This document shows, piece after piece, positions 21,040-31,437 of a stretch of DNA of 64,000 bases. The notes under the pieces are model-generated. The model had not been told where the DNA came from, did not search any database, and saw only the letters and a program-made list of their open reading frames with translations. The DNA lies in contig JANVAS020000222.1 in assembly GCA_027563935.2 (NCBI GenBank), positions 3,224,001 through 3,288,000 on the forward strand, written 5' to 3'. The translations under genes were made by a program, and so were the position numbers. Every line of letters starts with the position of its first letter. Within the stretch, counting starts at the first letter, position 1. The DNA comes from Costus lasius (lineage: Eukaryota; Streptophyta; Magnoliopsida; Zingiberales; Costaceae).

Positions 21040-22169
21040 TTGGTGTTGGATAATGTTTCTTTTCTTGATAGATTTGAAGATATGTCTCTTAATTACAACT
21101 CATGGGCAACTAAAAGAGGTGAGGTATACATGCCACAAAGAAGGTATGAAGATTCACAGTGCACTCTTGCAGATAAATTGAAATTACACTCTATTTCTTA
21201 TATTATATGTAATATTTGTAAGTGTTCTGATCATTATGCTTCTGATTGTCAATTTTTAACTCCTCCAAATCATATTTCTGAACCATACTTTGAGTATACA
21301 AAAAAATCTAGGTTAAATTCCATGCTTGAAAAATTCATGTCAAATCAAAACCAAATCATGATAAATCAAAGTGAGAAAATTGACGATCTTAAGGGAATGA
21401 TTAGTCAGCTTGCTTCTCAAGTAGAATCTTTAACTACTAATTCTGAAATTCTAGAGACCCAGTTAGCACAACAAGCTTGCTTATTTGATTTGATTTGGAA
21501 ATTGAAAAACTTGATTTAGAAAATTCCCCCACTGATTATGATTGTTTTGAGATTGAGCCTTATGTGGATATTAATGCATCTCACTCTGATTTTGATAATT
21601 GTGAAATTGATTCCTTTGATAATTTATTTGTAGAAAAATTTGAGGAAATTAAAATTGAAAAACCCTCTTTTATTGAAACTAATTCTTTTGATAATATATT
21701 GTTTATGGTTAATTCTGATGAAGGATATGAGGAGACTAAGTTAGAAAAATCTTACTGTGATTTTGTTGATAATTTTGAAATCAATGAATTGTTTGATTAT
21801 GAGCATGAGGAACTTGAAAATGATTTGAAAATTACGAACATTGTTGAATCTCAATCTGATGCTTTGCCCATGTCCACTGATTTATTTGAAAAATTATGCT
21901 TTATTGAAAAATCTAATTTGAGACATAAAAATTATTTTGATGATCCAATACTTATATCTTTTAATCAAAGTCCTATGGCAATTGAAGATTTAAATTTGAA
22001 GAAAGGACTTATGATTTTGCTCTCTGATAAATTTAGGAAGATCATTGAATATCCTTTATGTGAAATTGATAATCTTGATTTTGATTTCCGCATATTTAAG
22101 AAAGCCACATTGATTGTGATTTATATGAAATTCAGGATATTTGGATTAGTGGCTAAACTTTTTGGATAG
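21040..22169 (+). pseudogene. Truncated Gag and acidic region of G-plus, frameshifted
   Basis: Two overlapping frames (21040-21519, 159 aa; 21495-22169, 224 aa) make one product broken by a one-base deletion near 21485, as shown by the G-minus copy. The first part has a CCHC zinc knuckle CNICKCSDHYASDC and a coiled-coil-like stretch (SQLASQVESL). The second is very acidic (repeats of EIDSFDN/FEIEP type) and has no domain I recognise. The usual N-terminal Gag part is missing and no protease or RT follows. The start at MVLDN lies about 200 bp after the second PBS and is shared with G-minus. Confidence 0.7.
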
Positions 22170-24205
22170 TGGAAAAGAAAAAAGTTGCATGCTATTTACT
22201 TTGGAACTGATTCACCTGCTTCACCATGATATTTGATTTTTGATCAAGCTATAGACCTAAAATTAGTGCTTCTTGGGAGGCAACCCAAGCATTATCACTT
22301 AGCTTAGTTTCTTTTATTTTAGTTTATTTTTAGAATTAATTTTTCTTTTCTTTTTGCGCAAAATACGGCACCGCCGTGATCTGTTTCACGGTGCCGTAAT
22401 TTTGGCGATTTCTTACCCGACAGTTTTTCATCTTTTACGGTACTACCGTAATGCACTTTACGGTACCATATTTTCGACCTGTAATTGAACAAAAAGTTTT
22501 ATGGCTTTTACGGCACTGCCGTAACATTTTTCACATAATGTAATTTTGAGCCGTTTTTGACCCGAGAGTTCTTTGAAAAATACGGCACTGCCGTAAGGCA
22601 TTTCATGCCCGTAATTTCAAAATTGCATTCTGTTTATTTGAGTAGGTGTTTTCTCGCTGCGATTTTAAGAAACTAGGTTGGGAAAAATTTTGATCTTTGG
22701 CACCATTACGAAGTACTCATCTTTGTCTATCATCTGGGTATTTTTTCTAAATTTTAAAGTCCATGGATCATTCTGAAACACATAGTAACTTTTCGATTCT
22801 GATTAATTTCTGCAGTAATTTTCTTTTGACTAATCTGATTAGCGTTTTTGTTGCAAGTATTTGAGATGCTTTGATGAGTTGAAACCCTGATTTTTTGCAT
22901 GGAATCTGAAGAACATGTATCATTCTATCTCATGGATTAGTTGATTTCATGAAAATATTTTCTAATCATTCTAGGACACATGACAACTTTTTGAATCTGA
23001 TTAACTTTTGTGCAGTTTTTGCAGTTTTGTAATCTGATTAGCCTTCTTTCTGTTGATACCCTAAATTCCTGAAAGATTTTAATCCTTTATTTTTCATATG
23101 CCCGGAAAGAACAAGTTTCATTCTATTACATGGTTTTGTCCATTTTCTTTTTGGATCATTAAATCTTATTTTTTGGGTATAGCTACTTTTCATAAAAAAT
23201 TCACTAGCTGCACTATTTGCTTTCTACTTGTTATTGCTTCTTTTGGCTCTAGATCCAGAAATCTTCAAAAGAAACTGTCTTCCACCTCTAGCTACCACTA
23301 CATCTACCTCTGACATCACTGTTTCCAGCCATTGACACTGGATTATACCATCAGCAGACTCTTACTTCTTCTACTGCCTCTATTTCCATTTATTTGATTT
23401 ATTTATGCAGTAGACTCTTCATTTGTGACTGATTTTTTTTTTATCTATGCAGCATTATTTCTGGCACCCACCGGCCGACGATCTCACCTCCAGGACTGTA
23501 GTCTCTAGCCGGCCACTAGAGATTACTCACTCTACTGTCAGCACCATCATTATTGCTAGCAGCTTTTCAGCAAGCCTCTGTTCACCCTTTGCTTCTCGGC
23601 TGCATCAGCTCTTTCCACCAGCACTCTCTTGGACTACCGATGATATCTCTGTTTCTTCTTTGAGAAAATTATTTTTATCATTATTATTTTTAGAGACTAT
23701 TTTTAGACTGAGCCTTATGTATTTAAAATTGTGTAGGTAAAATTTCAAAAGGCACATCTTTGGACGTAGCAGCATCTGCCCCGACACTATTTTTGGTCTT
23801 AGCCTTATGTATTTTTGGTCAAAGCTTGCTATATAGTCTTGTGAGTATTGTTTGCATTCTCTTGTATTCATGATTATTTCATATGGTTATATGGATGAAT
23901 TCTGAATTTTATTTACTAATATTTCTTCGATATGGTTGTATGATGATATGATTGTTCATGATCCACTTTCTACTATCTTGTGGTGTGATTCAGTTTTTAA
24001 AAAAATTCTCATTGATAGATTTTTCCTTGATGATGAATAAACCTGTGTTCATGATTAGAAAGAAACCTATCATGTTGAATTTATTTCTCTAATACATATC
24101 TGCCTTTGGAATTTTTCATTGGTTGATGCATGAAATTTTGGGTAGATGTGTTATTTGAGGAATAAGATTTAAAGGTGAAACTACTCCTTTAAATAAAATA
24201 AGCAT
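22170..24205 (+). other. G-plus internal non-coding region
   Basis: After the acidic ORF comes cttgggaggcaacccaa (22273 onward), a sequence typical of the end of gag in Athila/Tat elements. Then come palindromic GCCGTAA units, two imperfect copies of a segment around ctgattaa...gcagt...aatctgatta about 190 bp apart (22797 and 22997), and a CT-rich stretch at 23220-23740. The 97-aa ORF at 23447-23740 has no recognisable domain. The region has a shorter homologue in G-minus (about 46600-47450). D interrupts it at 24210. Confidence 0.65.
22375..22620 (+). repeat. Palindromic ACGGCACTGCCGT units, internal array of G-plus
   Basis: Four units spaced about 70 bp apart. Exact palindromes ACGGCACTGCCGT are at 22510-22522 and 22582-22594, with variants at 22375 and about 22437. 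Each is followed 8-12 bases later by a second half-site ending CGTAATTT. The same units occur in the LTRs of both G elements. Confidence 0.8.
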
Positions 24206-25339
24206 ATGAGTGTCACATCCCGTTATCTTAACCCCAAACAAGCAACACAAGTCATAGAGAAACAGGATGTTATCATACAAGATCGATTCACATGCTAGGT
24301 AAAACCAAGTTCAAGAAAACACGATCTGAAAATTTTCGAGAATCCATACATAGAATCTCAGCGAAAACACAATTTCAGAAATGTACCTGCCACCACGCAA
24401 TACTTGCACTAGACATATGCAAGTTCACATTTATATCAAATCCGTTTGCAAAAATACCAATCGACTCAAATTGGAAACCAAAGTCACAATGTCGATTCTA
24501 TAAACTCATGAAACTAACATGAATAATACCAAACACCGAAACCAGGCCAAAGCCCGCGGTGACACAAAAATCCAAAACTTCAAAACTTAAAACTGCCACA
24601 ACCGGCAACACAAGTTCACATAATTTGGCCACAACCAGCCCCAGTTAATTAAGCACAAAAGTCTTATACATTAACCAGCATAATATTCATATCAACGCTA
24701 ACTCAAGAAATGCGCCCCTGCTCTACACCTGAAAATAGTGAGGGAGTGAGCTACACAGCCCAGTGAGTGGATAGTCTCAAACGACCATCCATAACATACA
24801 CTCAAAAATACATGCAGATTATTTTAAAAACATTTAACAGAATATCATGTCAACATATAACAAAATTAAAGGACAGAACTCATATAAAACAATCAGGTGT
24901 AAACTGCTAAGACATCATTGTCACCAAAGAGTAACCAGGGTTCTAGAGCTATACTCTAAACCAACTAATGACTTAATTGACCTAGTTGTCCAGCATCATC
25001 AATAGTGACCATTATGGTCCAACCCGGCTTTGGCCTAAGCACTGGGAGAAGCCTGCAAATCACATGCAACATATATACATGGACAGTGTGTAGACTCAAG
25101 AGGTAATCACCACCTGGTCAAGATGTGATACCTTGATCTACACCACCCCATAATCACAAAAATCTAAGCGTCTAAGAGTGATGACATCAAGAGGTGGCCC
25201 CTGTCCGACCAAGACATGGCACTTTCCGTCTTATATCACTCGTTCTCCCAAAGGGTTCCTTAACTAGACAACACCAGACATATCTTATATCTTATTTCAC
25301 AAAAGTGGACTCCTAAGTGTCAACTAAACTCTAGGATAG

Positions 25340-25515
25340 TCATTTTTATCACAATAATCACATCAGGCAGGCTGAACAACAACCCCCTCACATATCACAA
25401 TACAGGGCTGAAATCTCCAACCCTTAATCATTTTTATCACAATAATCACATCAGGCAGGCTGAACAACAACCCCCTCACATATCACAATACAGGGCTGAA
25501 ATCTCCAACCCTTAA
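25340..25515. repeat. 88-bp tandem duplication in the D LTR
   Basis: Two adjacent copies of a unit starting tcatttttatcacaataatc (25340-25427 and 25428-25515). It is also duplicated in the other LTR (42015-42190), so it predates the insertion of D. Confidence 0.88.
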
Positions 25516-25595
25516 CATATCACATATAGACTATCCCCTTGAGTACACAGTTACACTTAGCCTTAGTCCTAACCATTCCATGACCACAACACATA

Positions 25596-25715
25596 TTATT
25601 CGAAAATCACATAACCACATAATATTCAAAAATCACATAACCACATAATATTCAAAAATCACATAATATTCAAAAATCACATAATCACATAATATTCAAA
25701 AATCACATAATATTT
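25596..25715. repeat. Short A+T tandem array in the D LTR
   Basis: About five units of atattcaaaaatcacata, some with an extra accacata. The matching array in the 5' LTR is at about 42270-42390. Confidence 0.8.
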
Positions 25716-26843
25716 TATAGAGTCCTTAGATTTCATGCTGATCAGTTCAGTATAATCATGCTAAGTTATCACCCAAAGTTATTAATCAATATTTCATGTC
25801 ATTACTTTCTGCATACACCATTCAATTAAAAATACATAATAATACAGAAAATTCACTAAATTTCGTTCACAATTAACATAAATGCAGAATATCACATATT
25901 CATAGTTTTCTACTAGTTCTGATAACAAAAGACAGAAATACCCCTAGTTCAAAGTTTAAGTCATACACGAAAAGTTATCCAAAAATTTCGTAAAAATATT
26001 CATTACGTCCCTCATGATCCCTAGATTCGTAATTTCAAGTTTTCCCCAATTTTAACTAGGAAATTTACCGAATTACCCCTAGGTCAATTTCAGTCAACAG
26101 AAACTTTTATTTCTAAAAATTCCCAAAAAAATACAGTAGAATCCTCATATACCTAATTTCATGAATATCAAGTTTTCCCCAATTTTTACCCATGCATTTG
26201 AACGTAATTTCATGAAGAAGGATCGAAATTCTCATCCAAGCCCTAATCTTCATGCAATTGAAATTCTAATGCTACATACATGTTTAATCAAGGCCTAATT
26301 TATGATTAGGAGTCTTAAAAACGAAAAGCCCTAATTGTCATGCAAGCTAGGGTTTCGAAATTTAGGAAAAAAAGCAAGAATCGTATACAATTTTGCAAGC
26401 ATGTGTTCATGTCATCTTTCTAGACATTAATCCTCTCTAAATCATGCAAAACCTTCCATATGCGTGAACTAGGTGAAGAGAAAATCCACTCACCTTGTTT
26501 TCGGTTCTTCCAAGCCAACACCCTCACGCCACTCACGCCACACACGTCGCCGGAACCACCCAAAAGCCGCCGGAAAGTCGCCTCCACCACCTCTTGCCGC
26601 CGGCCACAAGAAGAGGAGAAGAGAAGAAGCAAGCCGCCACTTCACCAAGGGAAGAAAATCGTGAGCAAAGAGAAAAACGAGGGTGAACACGATTTCCCCT
26701 AAAATTTTCATTTTTTTCAAGCCTCCAACGAATCCAAACCAATAGCAACCATAAGTGAAAGATCCAATAACCCTTTAGTATAAGTTAATCTCCATTTTAC
26801 CCTTATCAAGGGCTCTTACCCTTTTCTAACAAGAATACACCCC

Positions 26844-26913
26844 TAGCCTAGTGGCGTGCAGCACACATCCTATGCCTTAAGTCTTAGGTTCGAATCCTCT
26901 CTGCGACACATAT
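26844..26913 (+). promoter_or_regulatory. tRNA-like pol III module, antisense in the D 3' LTR
   Basis: The A box TAGCCTAGTGG (26844-26854) and B box GGTTCGAATCC (26887-26897) are 32 bases apart, the spacing of a tRNA gene. A T-run (atttttac) follows at about 26909. The surrounding 70 bases do not fold as a normal tRNA by eye, so I call it tRNA-like, perhaps a captured SINE head. It faces opposite to element D. Confidence 0.6.
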
Positions 26914-27037
26914 TTTTACATTGCAGGAAAATACACCAAACAAGACATTTTCTCAATGAAAAACTTCCACAAACATGCTATAAACGAAATTTTAGTTTTT
27001 TTTTATCTTACCTGTTAATAAATTTCCGGATCTTACA

Positions 27038-27050
27038 TTCCTCCCCCCTT
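27038..27050 (-). other. Polypurine tract of D
   Basis: On the minus strand aaggggggaggaa lies directly before the 3' LTR. Confidence 0.85.
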
Positions 27051-27066
27051 AAAAAGCTTTAGTCCT

Positions 27067-27921
27067 CTAAAGCTCACCAGCCAAATCATCGAACAACTGA
27101 GGGAACTCTCTTCTCATATCTGACTCTGTCTCCCAAGTAGCTTCTTCGACTGACTGGTTTCCCCAGATAACCTTTACTAAAGGTATAGACTTGTTCCTCA
27201 GAACTTTATCCTTTCTATCCACAATCCGGAGAGGTCTTTCCTCAAAAGTCAAATCACTCTAAATCTGAAGAGGTTCCAATTCCAATACATGAGATGGATC
27301 AGGATGATATTTCCTCAAAGCAGAAACATGGAACACATTATGCACATGATCCATAGCAGGAGGTAAAGCTAACCTGTAAGCCACTGGACCAACTCTCTCA
27401 ATAATGTCAAAAGGGCCTACAAACCTAGGGCTCAGCTTGCCCTTTTTGCCAAACCTCATAACACTCTTAGTAGGTGACACCTTTAAGAAAACATGATCCC
27501 CTACCATAAACTCCAAGGAACGACGACGGTCATCAGCATAACTCTTCTGCCTGTCCCGAGCAATCTTCAGTTTATCCTGAATCTCTCTGACCTTATCAGT
27601 AGTTTCCTGTACTGCATCAGATCTCAAAATCAATCTATCACCAGTCTCCTCCCAACACAAGGGAGTCCTACACCTTCTTCCATACAAAGCCTCATATGGA
27701 GCCATCTGAATACTGGAGTGGAAGCTATTATTATAAGTGAACTCTATCAAAGATAGATCCCGGTTCCACTCGGAACTCCAATCAACCACATAAGCTCTCA
27801 ACAGGTCTTCTAGAGTCTGTATAGTACGCTCCGTCTGGCCATCAGACTGAGGATGGTATGCTGTACTAAAACTCAACTTAGTACCCAAACCCTCCTGTAA
27901 GCTTTTCCAAAATCTGGACAG
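27067..27921 (-). pseudogene. D gag-pol, C-terminal part: integrase end and chromodomain-like tail
   Basis: It continues in frame from 37022 once copia II and one TSD copy are removed. It shows the integrase C-terminal half (AYHPQSDGQTERT, RRCRTPLCW, then PRFVGPFDI and HNVFHVS). An in-frame TAG at 27259-27261 follows LEPLQI. Beyond the stop the frame carries the chromodomain-like tail, including VKVIWGNQ, EEATWE and REFPQLF. In relatives this tail is part of the integrase and recognises heterochromatin marks. The stop would remove the tail even without the copia insertion. Confidence 0.88.
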
Positions 27922-27926
27922 AAACC

Positions 27927-29608
27927 TGTTGGGGTATGCCCTTAAGGCTAATGTTTGAGGCCTTGGGATTGTATCAGTATCATGTAATAAACTGTTATGT
28001 TTATAAAGGCATGGTTATTATTCAGTTAGCTACATTGTCTGCTGCAATATATGTTCTTCTGAATAATGTCTCAAAGCTGTTCAGCTAGGCTGACAGGCAA
28101 TAAAGTCCTTAGTCGATATATCTTGGTGAACATGAGACAGCCTTGATATGATTGAGACTAATATGTGTTCTAATCTTATAGGATGCTTCGAGCATGGAAT
28201 AAGAGGTAGACTCATGGGTACATTGGATGTACTGGACAGACCCTACTAGGATATTCAATTGTTTGTCACAATGTGAATAATCCTTGATTGTAACAAGTGG
28301 CACATTTCCTCTGACTTGAGATCACTTGTGTTTTCTAAATGATGATTGTCATTATTTTGAGTTAGTTCAATATCATTTGAAACATAATGATTATAGACTA
28401 TCTTGGATGGTGAGCTTGAGTCATGTTAGGGCACTAGTGATAGACATAGGATTGCCGTCTCCTTGTTTAAGGAGTGTGATGTTCTAAAGGGGCCCCCTGG
28501 ATGAGATGATTGAGAAAGTGTATGGCCATACCCAGGTGACTATGTTCATCTGATCTAATCATGCTCATCATATTGGAGTTACAAGCTTGACACGCTTGTC
28601 CAATAAGAACATCCAGTGGCAAAGGAAATATGTATGCTTTGTGAGTTGGTTCACACTTGTGCTGTTTTTGGGTGTAGTCTTGGAAGACTCTTTCCTTTAT
28701 ATCGGGAGACAGTGATGTGTTGCTAGATACCCCTCACTGATCGTGATGACGTGAGTTATCGTTACCGACATTTAAAGGAAACCCTCAGGGTCGCACAATT
28801 TGATGATATGGCTTACTTAAGTCAGATCGTGTGGACTGAATTGTTCAGGTTCAGTTTAAAGGGATTTAATCTCTGATTGTGAGTGAGATCTGGTCTGATC
28901 ATGTTTGATTGATTAGGGCTTCAGATCGGTAAGCTTCGATCGAGAGATTGGATGCTAGATTGGTCAGATCAGGAGCATCAAGAGATTGACGGTCAGATCA
29001 AGAACCTAAGTGTTTATTATGGTCTGGACTGAATGCTTGGCTTATTTGGTTATTGAACCGAACCAAAGTGAACCGGCTCATGGATGAGCACATGGTTCAA
29101 GGGTGAAGAGAAGTTTGCGCTTGGGGTAAACCCATGGTCGCATGAGTGCATGAACGTGGGAGTGTTTCTATTTTTAGAAACCATGACTCCTAAACGTGAC
29201 ATCGCCTCACGTTACTCCTCTCTCACGCCTATTGTCGCTCCTTCCTCTCGTCGCTTGCTCATTCGAGAGTGCATGTGGTGTTGACGAAAGGAGAAGGAAG
29301 TTTTTCGCCAAGCTAAGAAGATCTCATCCCTTCCATACGAGAAGGATACTTGGACGATCCTTGCTAGCACAAGGGACGACAAGAAGAAGCTATACCTCAT
29401 CTTGTGTGCGACAATTTGGAGGAGACCTCTCTTGTTCTCTTGCTTCCAAGACGCCATCTAGAAATGGCTATGGTATGGTTCTATCACTTCTATACAATCG
29501 GTTTTATTAATCATAATACCATGCAAGATCTAGAAACCCCCTTTCCGCTGCTTTCATTCTTCATATGCGCCTATGAGTTAGGGTTTCGCCCCCTTGTGGG
29601 AACTTTCA
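27927..29608 (+). repeat. 5' LTR of copia II (1682 bp)
   Basis: Starts TGTTGGGGTATG, ends GGGAACTTTCA. A TATA-like ctttatatc is near 28695. The last part (cccccttgtgggaacttt) differs from the A/B LTR end but keeps a small GC stem. The small ORFs at 29084-29510 lie within the LTR and are not genes. Confidence 0.93.
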
Positions 29609-29610
29609 AA

Positions 29611-29622
29611 TGGTATCAGAGC
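29611..29622 (+). other. Primer-binding site of copia II
   Basis: TGGTATCAGAGC, two bases after the LTR; initiator-Met tRNA type. Confidence 0.9.
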
Positions 29623-31437
29623 CATGGTTAACGCATGTTTTATGATTGCTTAAGCCCTTTTGTGATCCTTGTTTGTGAATAACGCTTAGATCTTGATTAC
29701 ATGCGCAAATACTTGTTAAGTTGTCATAAGCGAAACTTGTATGTTTATCTTGGCGCATGTAAGTTGGCGCATTTTAATTGTTGTTGTTTTATCAAAACTA
29801 TTATAACATGCGCGACTCACTAGATCTAAGGCCTTGCATTAAACCCTTAGACGGGTTATTAGGGTTGAAGTCACCCCCTAGGTCAGATCCAAAAGTCTAA
29901 TCAGACCATCTGACAGCCTTGATGGGTTGACCAGGTAGCACCTGTGCGCAAGCACATGGTGGCTACAGGTCGGCTGCAGACAGGCGTGTAGCGATGTCTG
30001 ATTGAGACAACCTATGAACGCACATGAGTTAGGCCCGGGCTGACACCCGCTTGCCAGACCTCATTGTGGCTGTTCAGCCCTGGCGCATGCATGGTTGACC
30101 TTATGGTCGACTCAAGTCAGTTAGGACTTGGTGCATGTAAGGGCAGTGGATCTGACTAGGTTGGATGAGTGGATCCCTAGTAATGGACCGTTGTAAGGTT
30201 GTAGGGCATATAAGCAAAATAAAATTGATGCCCATGGGGTTTTTCGAAAATTTTATTTTAATGACTGGATCACATGATGATTGATGCCATGTGTTTGTCT
30301 ATTTATTCTTATGTGGGCTGCCCATGTTAATTCTGTGCTGTGCTGGGGCCTGCGTGCCTGTATTAATTTTGTAAATTAATTTTATATTGTGATCTGCGAA
30401 TCACATTGATTTTAATTTATAAAATGTAATTGACCTGCGTGTCAATCTTGTCTAGATAGTTAAATTTGTAATTTAATTAGACAAGAGCACAGAGCACACT
30501 TGGCAGAGGCGCATGCAGCAGTGGGTAGACCAGGTGGGAGGTCCAGGGTTCGACTCTGGGACCAGGCGCATTTACCTGGTGGGCGCACCTAAGCTGCAGA
30601 TGGCGCTTGGGCCCTGGTTTGGGCCAGATGAGCAGCAAAAGCCCCATGAAGCAAAAGCAAGTAAAGACTTAAGTTAGGTTAAGGTCTTACTTAGGCTATG
30701 GGCTTTTACCACATAAGATCCATGCTTTCTTTTATTGCTTATATAAGTAGAACAGCATGTTTTAATTTATCTTCTGCTATCACCATAGGAATTGCATGAT
30801 AGTGAGGAAGATAAAAGACCGTTAAAATCCAACGCTAAAATATCAAGCTCGTAAGCCTTCTGACGCGAAACCTCACTGTTCTGACTATCGTTGGAGCCGT
30901 GTTGTACCCACTCAGTGGGCACGTCCATCTATCTTCAGACGGTGCGGGATTACACCTGCGTGTTACAGAGAAGGGATTTATCTCTTCTCGTTGCTCAGCA
31001 TAGCACGTGGTGGTCCAGGGAGTAGGTCGGGTCAGCTTGACCATGTAGGCTACATATGTGGAGCATATGGTAGCACATGGGGGCAGCCATCTGTGGGGTC
31101 AGAGATTGTGTTGTACCAACTCAGTTGGCACAGTCTGCTGGACTGCCCAGATGAAGGGGAATCGCACGGGTTGGCGATTGGCTGGGATAGCCTACCAGAG
31201 ATTAGTGCTTGTACTCTCTGTGCATCTTATCTCGCCTGAGCGGGACGCGGAGACCAAGTATGAAATCTGGATCCCATCTCACTAAAAGAGTGTTTACTCT
31301 TTCGGACTGTTTAATGGATTTTTCAGTCAGATAAAATAGTGAGAAAAAGAATCTTTCTTAAGTCCTGATTGATTCTTAACATTGATACTGACCTTGCTGT
31401 TCTTGCATTGTTGTAGATACCTGCAGCAACGAACACC
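29623..31437 (+). other. Untranslated leader of copia II
   Basis: About 1.8 kb with no convincing gene. It holds a T-arm-like module (ggtccagggttcgactctgg around 30540-30560, B-box-like GGTTCGACTCT at 30547-30557), the twin hairpins, small overlapping ORFs at 30991-31285, and a splice-acceptor-like end (tactgac, T-rich run, tag at 31414-31416) 21 bases before the ATG. Confidence 0.8.
30898..31135 (+). promoter_or_regulatory. Twin leader hairpins of copia II
   Basis: Hairpin 1 (30898-30923) is as in A/B apart from the bulge (ttgta). In hairpin 2 (31104-31135) the outer stem is GATTGTG/CACAGTC, where the C-to-T change turns a G-C pair into a G-T wobble and so keeps the stem. Confidence 0.6.

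Larger units (their letters stand above)
24211..27037 (-). repeat. 3' LTR of D (2827 bp)
   Basis: The plus strand starts TGTCACATCCCGTTATC and ends ATCTTACA. The partner is 40886-43713. It carries an 88-bp tandem duplication, a short A+T repeat array and an antisense tRNA-like module. The small ORFs at 26420-26748 lie in a GC-rich patch and are open in several frames at once, so I do not call them genes. Confidence 0.92.

Noticed and set aside
23447..23740. 97-aa ORF in the CT-rich part of G-plus
   Set aside because: Low-complexity Ser/Leu-rich translation, not kept as a frame in G-minus, no domain.
26420..26748. Cluster of small ORFs in both strands in the D LTR (also 43095-43423)
   Set aside because: They are open in four or more frames because the patch is GC-rich and lacks stop triplets. 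They lie inside an LTR and show no domain.
26844..26913. Functional tRNA gene
   Set aside because: A and B boxes are present, but I see no proper acceptor stem or anticodon arm, and the module is repeated inside both LTRs.
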